A stretch of 12,064 nt of DNA. It comes from Stramenopiles sp. TOSAG23-3. Its lineage: Eukaryota > Sar. The notes beneath the pieces are model-generated. The model made no database searches. It saw only the letters and a list, made by a program, of their open reading frames with translations, and was not told where the DNA came from. Both the position numbers and the translations under genes were made by a program. Positions 9,001 to 12,064 of the stretch are shown here, piece by piece. How positions within the stretch are numbered: position 1 is the first letter of the stretch; every line of letters starts with the position of its first letter. The stretch spans positions 1 through 12,064 of the forward strand of contig LT642713.1 in NCBI GenBank assembly GCA_900128585.1, read 5' to 3'.

Positions 9001-10071
9001 GACGGGGAATGCAAGGCGGCATTAGCGCATTTTGCTTGGAGGCGTGCTTGTAAGGAAGAGATTTTACTGTACAACAGCAGATGCCAAAGAAAGTCCATCC
9101 CTGAAGATCGCTCTAAAAGCAGAGGAAATGTGTCCTCTATTGAGGCGCTGGAAGACAACTTCAAGAATCTAGCGTCCTATTTTCGCGCGTCGGCTTCTTC
9201 TAACAGGCAGTGCAATGCCCTTCGTCAAATCATAAATATGCGATGCGTAGAAGAGGATCAGAAGATCCCCATTGTGAACCAGAATCCAGCGCGACGATGG
9301 GTTCCATTTTCCCCGTTCGACCCGCGATGGACAGACACGGTGGCTCCTGAAAACCGAGTGTTTGGCCAGATCGGAAACAATGGGAGTATAGCAGCAATGA
9401 GGTTTTTGTCCGCGAAAGGCAAGAGCGACAACATCGGCAACAGAATTACGGAAGCCATGGCGCCAGTCGTCAACTCTGTTCAGGCACCGTTGTTCATTCA
9501 CCCCAACCGCAAGCCCAAGACCACTGCGAAAAAAGGGAAGCCTAAAAAACCGCTGCCTGCAAGGTTCCAAGGAATTGTAGTAGGATGGCAAGACCTGGAC
9601 AAAGTTTGCCTTCCCGGAAAACCTCCACTGCCTCGCAGATCGATGGCACATGCGGGTCCAATGGCTGATGGGATGAGCCTGTTCATGTTCGGAGGGCATG
9701 GGCTTGATCCCCCGTCCAATGGCAGCTCAAACGTCCTGTATGCGGGAGACAACCTCAATTGGGACAGAAGCAAAACGATCACCGAAAATTTTAGAATGCG
9801 CGCCCAAACGTTTGACGATACGTTTCTGCTAACAAGTTTGAACGAGTTGCCAGAAAAAAACCGCAGGTGCTTTGGCGTAGTGGAAGGCATCTGCAAGTTT
9901 GTTGAGGGGAAGGGACACCTTTTTGGTACTCCTGCAAAAGTCCCTGATATCCCTGACAATCTTGTCAACAATGACGGAAACGGCAACATTGCTCCTGGCG
10001 AACATAATCCCAAAGAGAAAGATTTAATGCCAAATGACAAAAAATGGTCCGAAAGGGATGGGAATAAATAG
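1..10071 (+). CDS. Giant modular EGF/kelch/IPT-TIG protein, 5' partial (likely secreted or cell-surface)
   Basis: One uninterrupted frame ends at TAG 10069-10071. The first ATG in the window is at 40 (3,343 codons from there), but the frame is open to base 1 and the 13 codons before that ATG resemble the end of an N-terminal repeat, so the true start is probably upstream. Residues are counted from the Met at 40: four 34-residue Cys repeats (66-293), nine EGF-like modules (about 316-711), a central region of unknown type with coiled coil and Lys/Glu-rich parts (712-1970), five kelch blades (about 1975-2483), two IPT/TIG-like domains (2547-2735), a C-terminal region with a tetra-Arg site (2872-2875), and a sixth kelch blade (about 3195-3236). 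EGF, kelch and IPT domains occur together in metazoan attractin/MEGF8- and plexin-type surface proteins, which suggests an extracellular adhesion or receptor role; that role is inference. No signal peptide can be assessed and no convincing transmembrane helix is visible. I recognise no named orthologue. Confidence 0.9.
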   Translation, partial: LINAVKLRGKGDRMFMNHNDAEMASNDWVKIFQAAVQAKTINHVSASRAEQAAAKAAAKLIYATRNHPYDVEAPATVLCRVLGPEKCKERLQVAVKSNDVDVALALKILRHGRAGSICDQVGPWECHESLAKATALGHTGIVAAIQALKRGAGDLLRDTALAKSKAAIREREELQRVKFYGDRGQVEHQEFKAIDAEHEATAAAQALTVRGAPKECSSTLNGTETADCYCRLLGTKRCSMTLYEAYKSKNTDVIHAIRSLTGGHSPGPATKFCISLGPNRCREVMFAARMHCHHEVVNAFNILAQPLQKALPAWRNCTVVHGLTYHSVCPRGDKDRGMACSGQGKCMFDSRGSRCDCYHGWGGEACEKWLGSQSGIGCRAEINPNLRCSGHGLCGKGGSCACTDSFTGPMCQQKGTPISGKKCPSVNVHVCSGHGSCSRKTGECSCNTGFAPPDCNEPSGNQCHKSSKGEMCSGHGFCTIAGFCSNSQAFPKIAGCEPGWEGAGCSISTALNVGCRGEKTPCSGHGECGADGICYKKLSEMQIGCNHGWGGADCSIHQHESDKSLFGCPSKSSNICSGHGVCNFDGGTCKCKSGWTSPDCHVPPPARSCAGHPGKACGGHGICRRDGTCGCECGFSGESCQYGPGAGTSCPSGVNRDTLRDGLCSDNGECGDNGVCLCKNGWAGMNCDTKSKTCPSCNGKVCSGHGTCSLSVCTCLNGWGGESCSISNVFSPGKGVGHSLPNGPLSLHQVRGTSAPSQRRGRSPSPETIATQIRNVSQSPETDGFCGPDYSMRNKGDCLAGGICNVKVLKGAGNGEGKFVSIMDRKECESSKTKAGDPGTWHSFNFWFFPRNPLDAMIREICEEDDPDRMDRLLDIWEKIDGSVDVNTCTAKALKCPEIRTSFLEIEKTSPEDKKLLQDVDKTPSTTNDSGEEESPGDVDLSSRLWEMGDTDDEIARMRKDITLRNAPAATWSAVNEDDEAKLNDLRNFGADITQGYLAQASESDQTELKDSVETNLKEGRKALEVAKENLEATKQDGGEIEFQGAQKKVDELTDKLKTIEESAAGLLAEEHEGEQAQILQLVVHENCEIKVELKTALPLAKYATIIFEDVTEPSLNMAHKVKNITSPTEFYIQCEDQSLSKPGVYTGGIAKIPTKDRAAKVYNSLAVESSFLHATSGHKLSARTFMCRVGVIDCNLDKEDGESSESRSEPSAGKKHSPDGNAQKKGGEEEEKNIEDVKEEKDATTAMSELAKLAKEANINISKTVTPSPDKAKATPEKKKTKKPKSKAFGVEIPNLDALAAEVKSKVKVPGQKKPPNKDKEKPKEKPKEKPKEEEEKSAKEPAPAPLPGMEDCAVPPVLKGECFLDEDESCTKKSKLTGAALCYEGKCACKEGQISRKYVDDYMGLDAQNKTEKLRRAIRYECWLIDPSCGSGGFTSKLTKKRHAPKKPKPPLPFSAEKAEIPKKKKAEPEPSKCHAERVKTVPCKPRVESRILNLARKRVVTHGADPMIADILVSKCAAESSDTEIVVSPNGGNKCAAVAGRSSIAFAFSSVVNANDPCVQEEKLSAHYKQGRHGFAIFMPNVARDGSRFSGGASIPIPCLENVQMINYGKDGKGGGVDLHGKLFPKGKIGEDDDGKKDNIYTAGPPPSGKDFPESLVHCLPKAESESSNTSGSGSGSGSASKGVKGTEWWSCQNNPTGCLPMKRVSSSALRCNRKTREFCCCSKPEPTSSVLACVATFNNNFFSPKSYGCRNVLIMKWKLKPYVSDNVTRTLRKHKIQWSTGGIMYSQGKNNRPKELAGSPKPKKGSEAGAPASLDCDWNPITNPVFFLFCIINMMIKPVIRPFGLLEMSSNYHKSFALTAGPVVWHHVEGLDNPVQLVINEETRRTENGIWIDWGEDDSSAKRAKTTKPLKRRLLGRRLLARENKLQHPIGWGEMKKKYSIMKRCRMSDPKKGCTKKKKKCGCPGWGGGGSSSGAKPFKMGKPTSSRELAGASAVLVENGGSALVFGGYEVVNKGGSDFSGDTNYFNDIFWFKTGVDGETGRLKSRGMHWYGPITLGSNTPSPRAFHTANLVSIGVKQLKGMLLFGGYDGRGPSGYKGDIHLLVNIEQSDEETEMIYQWRQEAQLKMAAIENKDPSAFSAYLKEKIEADLTGCVNGAGPCKPSFNPDHPMPWNADDSFRTWTEKSGPLAKYFGIGKPWDNGPMWIPFSARGIAPTPRMKHAAVVLGNYFIVFGGVGKDGYLADIHFLDTRKMHWENLGAFEKSNYRGERCVDEFPETPECAHGKHLSLYYNYKGMFTGAFPAARSGHTMAAWGGNIIIFGGFNKAIGLFNDVHVLDTKFKIGMAGTNLYGQAYAEKLFSGNNYKSNVDGVGNWGGMYTCPNGQVYAVGDTGNGCQSLAGSGGKGGECQKKTGPWSGKRVACGRYGMRTMQWRQVIATGNKPAPRWGHAMFNIFPKAPQVLVFGGFGGAGEMDYNSQTDQLGYRNDHTVLDLFSPAPKSLTVHPYGTPPKTVFHALHPKINKHVLDKYIKFHYEIPAPKCPGGTAPSSGWGWSPLFKPVTMTIKGNNFGTLEERTSAIAVVIGDARHGPFPCMPMKFISKNEVECTVGPGYGRDLDVTIYANNQVSRPGNALFSYEPPRIIAVIPPFLIDFCYKKDSLDNCLPRGPIVVMGTNLGTSQDAVQSMVFGGAPCLNWLHVSPMVVVCLCVGESKKDKDGDPLQGGAIIKVGGQFSNPSPFKLIPAPQMLNESDAGVWYPEVCPLQKTLETLGFDFKMHRKVRAEVNYQQKSKFLTETIVRSLSATTLDGLVSATKDFVHAKAELQHAMLLAQQFQLPAGIGHLSNIMKQIARDASRDLAPVPPVLPFEGFAGSLHHLDHHYAHGRRRRMLQLEDEEALESSRNDVVPVDIDDEHEDFNHETDSSKNVRMKEAERVTKIRKEQGLATPVPDGCLVHAQKVPNSSLVLGIEALGRLDVSKECGCDTMMARVKSRGFLSQKDLDGECKAALAHFAWRRACKEEILLYNSRCQRKSIPEDRSKSRGNVSSIEALEDNFKNLASYFRASASSNRQCNALRQIINMRCVEEDQKIPIVNQNPARRWVPFSPFDPRWTDTVAPENRVFGQIGNNGSIAAMRFLSAKGKSDNIGNRITEAMAPVVNSVQAPLFIHPNRKPKTTAKKGKPKKPLPARFQGIVVGWQDLDKVCLPGKPPLPRRSMAHAGPMADGMSLFMFGGHGLDPPSNGSSNVLYAGDNLNWDRSKTITENFRMRAQTFDDTFLLTSLNELPEKNRRCFGVVEGICKFVEGKGHLFGTPAKVPDIPDNLVNNDGNGNIAPGEHNPKEKDLMPNDKKWSERDGNK
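235..918 (+). repeat. Four copies of a 34-residue Cys repeat, arranged as two pairs
   Basis: Copies lie at 235-336, 352-453, 688-789 and 817-918 (residues 66-99, 105-138, 217-250, 260-293). Each starts with C-x3-G-x3-C (CRVLGPEKC, CDQVGPWEC, CRLLGTKRC, CISLGPNRC), then a Leu or Met, an Ala, a polar turn, and a V-x-x-A-[ILF] helix. Three of the four end in Gly. The copies fall in two pairs with start-to-start spacing of 39 and 43 residues, separated by a 78-residue Ala/Glu-rich, probably helical linker. The second half faintly recalls ankyrin-like helical hairpins (GHTGIVAAIQAL), but the paired cysteines are not ankyrin features. I cannot assign a family. Confidence 0.8.
985..2172 (+). other. 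Array of nine tenascin/teneurin-like EGF modules
   Basis: The core C-[SG]-x-[HNQ]-G-x-C occurs nine times, mostly as CSGHGxC, at residues 327, 375, 418, 459, 509, 563, 604, 651 and 689. Each is followed by a C-x-C or similar pair and by G-[WF]-x-x-x-x-C, closing at C353, 398, 442, 492, 541, 587, 627, 674 and 711. Most modules also have an extra leading Cys. This is the short EGF type seen in tenascins, teneurins and many protist surface proteins, with three disulfides per module, so this part is expected to be extracellular or in the secretory lumen. Modules 4 and 5 have enlarged C-terminal loops. No clear calcium-binding EGF consensus (D-x-[DN]-E) is present. Confidence 0.9.
3013..3228 (+). 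other. Predicted coiled-coil segment
   Basis: Residues 992-1063 are rich in Glu, Lys, Ala and Leu, with hydrophobic residues spaced in a heptad-like way (LKDSVETNLKEGRKALEVA, then VDELTDKLKTIEES). There is no proline and only a short Gly-Gly interruption. It probably forms a helical hairpin or coiled coil between Cys-containing blocks. This is a pattern reading, not a computed prediction. Confidence 0.65.
3961..4002 (+). repeat. 12-nt tandem repeat coding Lys-Glu-Lys-Pro
   Basis: Three consecutive 12-nt units (3961-3972, 3973-3984, 3985-3996) each encode KEKP, followed by a partial fourth unit. The first two units are identical and the third has one substitution. They sit in a Lys/Glu/Pro-rich linker, probably an extended charged tether. 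The low DNA divergence points to recent slippage expansion. Confidence 0.85.
4060..4182 (+). other. Six-cysteine module between charged linkers (EB-like)
   Basis: Residues 1341-1381 hold cysteines at 4060, 4087, 4114, 4150, 4165 and 4171. They end in a tight C-Y-E-G-K-C-A-C-K-E-G pattern. The closing C-x4-C-x-C arrangement recalls nematode-type EB modules and degenerate EGF modules. The block is isolated by Lys-rich linkers on both sides, so it is probably a small disulfide-bonded domain. Family assignment is tentative. Confidence 0.45.
5746..5778 (+). other. Repeated Arg-Arg-Leu-Leu basic motif (possible processing site)
   Basis: Residues 1903-1913 read RRLLGRRLLAR, two copies of R-R-L-L in eleven residues, preceded by a lysine-rich run. 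It falls at the boundary between the central region and the basic hinge before the kelch blades. Dibasic clusters at domain borders of secreted proteins can be proprotein-convertase sites. Cleavage here is inference. Confidence 0.4.
5962..7488 (+). other. Five kelch blades with long inter-blade insertions
   Basis: Blades are at 5962-6117, 6190-6324, 6646-6783, 6910-7032 and 7330-7488. Each has the hydrophobic-strand-FGG core (ALVFGGY, MLLFGGY, FIVFGGV, IIIFGGF, VLVFGGF). Blades 2-5 also have the P-[STA]-x-R-x-x-H-[TA] strand before it, and most have D-[IV]-[HF]-x-[LF] after it. Kelch repeats build beta-propellers that bind protein or glycan partners. The intervening stretches are unusually long: about 107 residues after blade 2, 42 after blade 3 and 99 after blade 4. 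The last one carries its own four-Cys motif at 7138-7275. Confidence 0.9.
7678..7920 (+). other. IPT/TIG-like domain 1
   Basis: Residues 2547-2627 have the IPT/TIG pattern: an initial strand leading to I-K-G-N-N-F-G, a strand AVVIGD, a Cys (PFPC), then V-E-C-T-V-G-P-G and a last strand ending NALFSYEPP. IPT/TIG domains are immunoglobulin-like folds found in plexins, MET-type receptors and many secreted proteins. The G-x-N-F-G turn and the paired Cys around V-x-C-x-V are the diagnostic features seen here. Confidence 0.8.
7918..8244 (+). other. IPT/TIG-like domain 2
   Basis: Residues 2627-2735 repeat the pattern directly after domain 1. They start with PPRIIAVIPP, followed by I-V-V-M-G-T-N-L-G, the strand MVFGGAPC, a hydrophobic strand PMVVVCLC and a final strand IIKVGGQFSNPSPFKL. 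The loop before the M-G-T-N-L-G turn is enlarged and has two extra cysteines. Tandem IPT domains are usual in this family. Confidence 0.75.
8623..8664 (+). other. His-rich stretch followed by a tetra-Arg site
   Basis: Residues 2862-2875 contain five His in a ten-residue run (HHLDHHYAHG), immediately followed by R-R-R-R-M-L. The tetra-Arg matches the furin-type R-x-[KR]-R consensus and precedes a strongly acidic segment. Cleavage would release the last ~470 residues, including the final kelch blade. Both metal binding and cleavage are inference. Confidence 0.4.
9622..9747 (+). other. Isolated sixth kelch blade near the C-terminus
   Basis: Residues 3195-3236 carry P-L-P-R-R-S-M-A-H-A, then S-L-F-M-F-G-G-H-G and a closing NVLYAG strand, matching the five blades upstream. 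The blade lies about 710 residues after blade 5, with both IPT domains in between. After it come about 107 mostly hydrophilic residues and the stop. Confidence 0.75.
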
Positions 10072-10105
10072 AAATGGAAATGAAAACAAAGAGATAAATG
10101 ATCTT

Positions 10106-10126
10106 CACCAATTTGGCAAGTTGGTG
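10106..10126 (+). promoter_or_regulatory. Hairpin in the 3' untranslated region
   Basis: CACCAATTT (10106-10114) pairs with AAGTTGGTG (10118-10126) around a GGC loop. That gives nine base pairs, one of them a G-U wobble. It starts 35 nt after the stop of the giant gene. It could affect transcript stability or 3' end formation; function is unknown. Confidence 0.55.
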
Positions 10127-10220
10127 TCATTGCTCTGTACTGTTATTTTTTTTCAGAATTAATCTTTTGTTGTATTTGATACATTGTACTACCCGTATTT
10201 TTTTTTATTAATTAATATAA

Positions 10221-10340
10221 TATAATAATAAAGAACCGCGAAATGACATGCTCCATTTCTTATTCGATAAAAAATAATAATAAAAAAATAAAGAACCGCG
10301 AAATGACATGCTCCATTTCTTATTCGATACTATTCTCTTA
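10221..10340. repeat. 60-bp tandem duplication with AATAAA in each copy
   Basis: Bases 10221-10269 and 10281-10329 repeat with a period of exactly 60 bp. Positions 10227-10269 and 10287-10329 are identical over 43 nt. The units diverge only in the AT-rich DNA on either side. Each identical block begins with AATAAA (10227-10232 and 10287-10292) and contains the inverted repeat GAAATG...CATTTC with an 8-nt spacer. The likely result is two polyadenylation signals for the upstream gene. Confidence 0.9.
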
Positions 10341-10389
10341 TACTAAATTTCGATCGTCGTCCTCCTCGAGTATTAATAAAATAATTATT

Positions 10390-10405
10390 AGTAGTAGTAG
10401 TAGTA
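10390..10405. repeat. (AGT)5 microsatellite
   Basis: Five AGT units plus one A, flanked by AT-rich DNA upstream of the XRCC4 homologue. It is a short simple repeat that could vary in length between isolates. Confidence 0.9.
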
Positions 10406-10611
10406 TATTTAATAAATAATGATGTAAAAAATGTTTTTTTGAAAATATTTTGTATGAGATGTGAAAACAGATTGAAAATATACGAAGTAAAGTCCCCCAA
10501 AAGAATTTCTTCACATTTTCGTACACACGTTAATCGAAACGTTCGCGAATTTTAGCCCGTCATATTTTAGTCACTTGATCCATTCATCTTCTTGATAGCG
10601 CATTCACAGCG

Positions 10612-11679
10612 ATGCTTTGCAACGATTTCTGCAGCTTTGCTGTTAGTCTACCAACCGTAATTGCTTCTAGTCCTTCGGTACTCCACGCCTGGAGAGATGA
10701 AAGTGGGGGAGACGAAAGTCCGATACATATTGTTATTGTAAGTTGTGAATCTTCGTATAGGGGTACGTTGTCCGGTGTAAATAATTTATCAGAAAACGTT
10801 AATTGGGATAACATAAACAATAAACAGATAATGCCCCGAATATGGGAAGACTTTCGTTCACAAGTTGCTTTTGCAGACAGCTGTTTGCCTGGGCAAGCAG
10901 TGAGCCGTGGTTCTTGGAACCCCAAGGGCTCATCAAAGGAAATATTTACGTTGAAGCTTTTTTTTCACCCTGAAGAATCGTTTTCGCATGCAATGAAAAT
11001 CCATTTCAAGAAGATTGAAACCAACGAACCTGAATTCTTTCCCTGTATGCGACAGATCTCAAGACAAGGGTTGATGCTCAGCTCAAGGGTTTCGGCATCG
11101 GCGAGTACTGTTGCGGCACTGAAAGACGAGCTGAAACGAGCAAATGATACGCTGGCTCTTCTTCGAAATAAAATGGCAGTGCAGGAAAAGAACTGGCTGG
11201 AAAATTTTGTTCTGGTGCTGAACGCGAAGAAAAAGCGTTGCAGAGAGTTGCAAGAGCAGGTGAACGATTTTACACGGGAAGAGAGAGAGAAATCCCAGAA
11301 GGATGCTGTGAAAGAAAAGAAAAAGGTTTCGCGACGACAAAAGTCGCGAAAGAAGGAAAGCCCATCCAAACGGAAGAGAAGAAAAGTCATTTCGGCTAGC
11401 CCGGAGAGAGATACAAGTTCTGATGAAGATGTGAACATTACGGAGGATGAAATCGATATTATTATGTATGATAAGCCAGCGCCTACATGGGCTTCTCAAC
11501 CTGGGCCGACGCTCGACATGGTGCACGATGACGACGCCGATTTTCAAAATATTTTGGAAGAGGAAGGAAACCAAAAAGCAAAACGTTCTGGAGGTGGTGA
11601 AGAGAGACCGGCCACTTCGTCTAGACGAGATCTTGGTGGCTCACCGCAGAACAACGATGAAGACATGCATTTTTGGTAG
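10612..11679 (+). CDS. XRCC4: XRCC4 homologue, non-homologous end-joining scaffold protein
   Basis: This 355-residue intronless gene starts at the first ATG after an in-frame TGA (10576-10578); human XRCC4 is of similar length (about 335). XRCC4 dimerises through a coiled coil and stabilises DNA ligase IV during double-strand break repair in the nucleus. The head domain (residues about 1-150) has S-x-R-G-T-L-S (48-54), matching the human A-W-T-G-T-V-S strand, and I-F-T-L-K-L-F-F (111-118) matching the later strands. The helix (about 163-225) contains NFVLVLNAKKKRCRELQEQV (198-217), which aligns with FILVLNEKKTKIRSLHNKL, the human ligase-IV-binding stretch. A basic cluster KRKRRK (253-258) is a likely nuclear localisation signal. 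The acidic site DTSSDED (267-273) resembles the human CK2 site that recruits FHA-domain repair proteins. The tail is acidic and ends in Phe-Trp. XLF/PAXX are less likely because of the LVLN-x-KK signature. Confidence 0.85.
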   Translation: MLCNDFCSFAVSLPTVIASSPSVLHAWRDESGGDESPIHIVIVSCESSYRGTLSGVNNLSENVNWDNINNKQIMPRIWEDFRSQVAFADSCLPGQAVSRGSWNPKGSSKEIFTLKLFFHPEESFSHAMKIHFKKIETNEPEFFPCMRQISRQGLMLSSRVSASASTVAALKDELKRANDTLALLRNKMAVQEKNWLENFVLVLNAKKKRCRELQEQVNDFTREEREKSQKDAVKEKKKVSRRQKSRKKESPSKRKRRKVISASPERDTSSDEDVNITEDEIDIIMYDKPAPTWASQPGPTLDMVHDDDADFQNILEEEGNQKAKRSGGGEERPATSSRRDLGGSPQNNDEDMHFW

Positions 11680-11853
11680 AATAATTTTACAAAGTGAAAA
11701 TAAACTCAACAAATTTTATTCAAAAAACAGATTTTTAAAAGATTCTCACGAAAAGTATGAAGTATTTTTTTTAATATCGCGTTCCCGCACCTCTTTTACA
11801 CATTAGTTCAGTGTTTTATGTATCGCAGTCCCGTATGGGCAAATCGTCCCAGG
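11680..11853. other. Convergent spacer with AATAAA on both strands
   Basis: This 174-bp AT-rich stretch lies between two convergent stop codons. AATAAA on the plus strand (11699-11704) is 20 nt after the XRCC4 stop. AATAAA on the minus strand (11715-11720) is downstream of the minus-strand gene. The two signals are 10 nt apart and can pair as a 6-bp stem. They are likely polyadenylation signals for the two genes, whose transcripts would then overlap. Confidence 0.6.
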
Positions 11854-12063
11854 CTACCTTTTCTTGCGGTGCAAATCAGATTTGAACGCTCGAAGCAAAT
11901 CTTCTGCACTTTCCTTCAAACAAGAAGTAATCAGTTTCTTTTTATATTCACATTTTCTTATATCGCCCCCTTCTCGCCCGTTTTCAAACGCACACTTCAC
12001 CCAATCACTTTGTTTCTCTCTACACAAGTGTTTCCCTACACAGTGTTCATAACCAAAGTAATT
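11854..12063 (-). CDS. Twin CX9C (CHCH-type) small mitochondrial protein, C-terminal part
   Basis: On the minus strand a frame is open from the window edge to TAG at 11854-11856, giving 69 residues with no in-frame Met, so the start or an upstream exon lies beyond the right edge. Its cysteines form CREKQSDWVKC (C-x9-C), thirteen residues, then CEYKKKLITSC (C-x9-C), plus one more Cys six residues before the first pair. Twin C-x9-C is the hallmark of helical-hairpin proteins oxidised by Mia40 in the mitochondrial intermembrane space, many of which serve respiratory complex assembly (CMC1, CMC2 and COX23 types). The charged C-terminal helix ending in HRKKR also fits. I cannot pick the exact family. 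The gene converges on the XRCC4 homologue with 174 bp between stops. Confidence 0.75.
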   Translation of the reverse strand, partial: NYFGYEHCVGKHLCREKQSDWVKCAFENGREGGDIRKCEYKKKLITSCLKESAEDLLRAFKSDLHRKKR

Positions 12064-12064
12064 A

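Larger units (their letters stand above)
10072..10611. other. AT-rich intergenic spacer
   Basis: This holds the 3' end of the giant gene and the promoter of the XRCC4 homologue. It contains a hairpin (10106-10126), poly-T and poly-A tracts, a 60-bp tandem duplication (10221-10340), an (AGT)5 run (10390-10405) and further AT-rich DNA. I see no convincing TATA box, no tRNA and no plausible small ORF. Confidence 0.75.

Noticed and set aside
9498-10130. 210-codon minus-strand ORF overlapping the end of the giant gene
   Set aside because: It is antisense to clear coding sequence with a kelch blade, and its translation shows no recognisable feature.
10141-10156. Pyrimidine tract ending in CAG, as a splice acceptor for a further exon of the giant gene
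   Set aside because: It lies after the stop codon, no convincing donor or continuing open frame was seen, and the C-terminus before the stop looks like a normal hydrophilic tail.
10201-10230. AT-rich tract as a replication origin
   Set aside because: AT-rich spacers are expected between genes in such genomes, and no specific origin motif is visible.
11083-11574. 163-codon minus-strand ORF opposite the XRCC4 homologue
   Set aside because: It is a shadow of the Lys/Glu-rich helix and tail. The plus strand has a recognisable family signature.

Overview
The window looks like nuclear DNA of a gene-dense, intron-poor unicellular eukaryote. Coding DNA is of moderate GC and spacers are short and AT-rich. 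One reading frame runs for about 10 kb without an intron, there are no ribosome-binding sites or operons, and AATAAA-type signals follow stop codons. Both recognisable housekeeping-type genes are eukaryotic: an XRCC4 homologue and a twin CX9C mitochondrial protein. A small marine alga of the prasinophyte kind would fit, but this is inference and no marker gene settles it.

Layout. (1) Positions 1-10071, plus strand: one giant modular protein. The frame is open at base 1, so the gene starts upstream of the window. In order it has an N-terminal block of 34-residue repeats that I cannot assign to a family, nine tenascin/teneurin-like EGF modules, a long charged and Cys-containing central region of unknown type, five kelch blades with large insertions, two IPT/TIG-like domains, a C-terminal region with a polybasic site, and one more kelch blade close to the C-terminus. 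The composition suggests a secreted or cell-surface adhesion or receptor-type protein. (2) Positions 10072-10611: an AT-rich spacer with a 9-bp hairpin just after the stop, an exact 60-bp-period tandem duplication that carries AATAAA in each copy, and an (AGT)5 microsatellite. (3) Positions 10612-11679, plus strand: a complete intronless XRCC4 homologue, the non-homologous end-joining scaffold that partners DNA ligase IV. It has a head domain, a coiled coil with the ligase-binding signature, a nuclear localisation signal and an acidic CK2-type site. (4) Positions 11680-11853: a short convergent spacer with AATAAA on both strands. (5) Positions 11854-12063, minus strand: the C-terminal 69 codons of a gene entering from the right. 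It has no in-frame Met in the window and is easily missed, but it carries a clear twin CX9C (CHCH-type) cysteine pattern typical of small mitochondrial intermembrane-space proteins.

The three genes have no evident functional link. They are neighbours in a compact genome: the first two are tandem on the plus strand and the third converges on the second. The most novel content is in the giant protein: the paired 34-residue Cys repeats, the unassigned central region of about 1,200 residues, and the apparently split kelch propeller.
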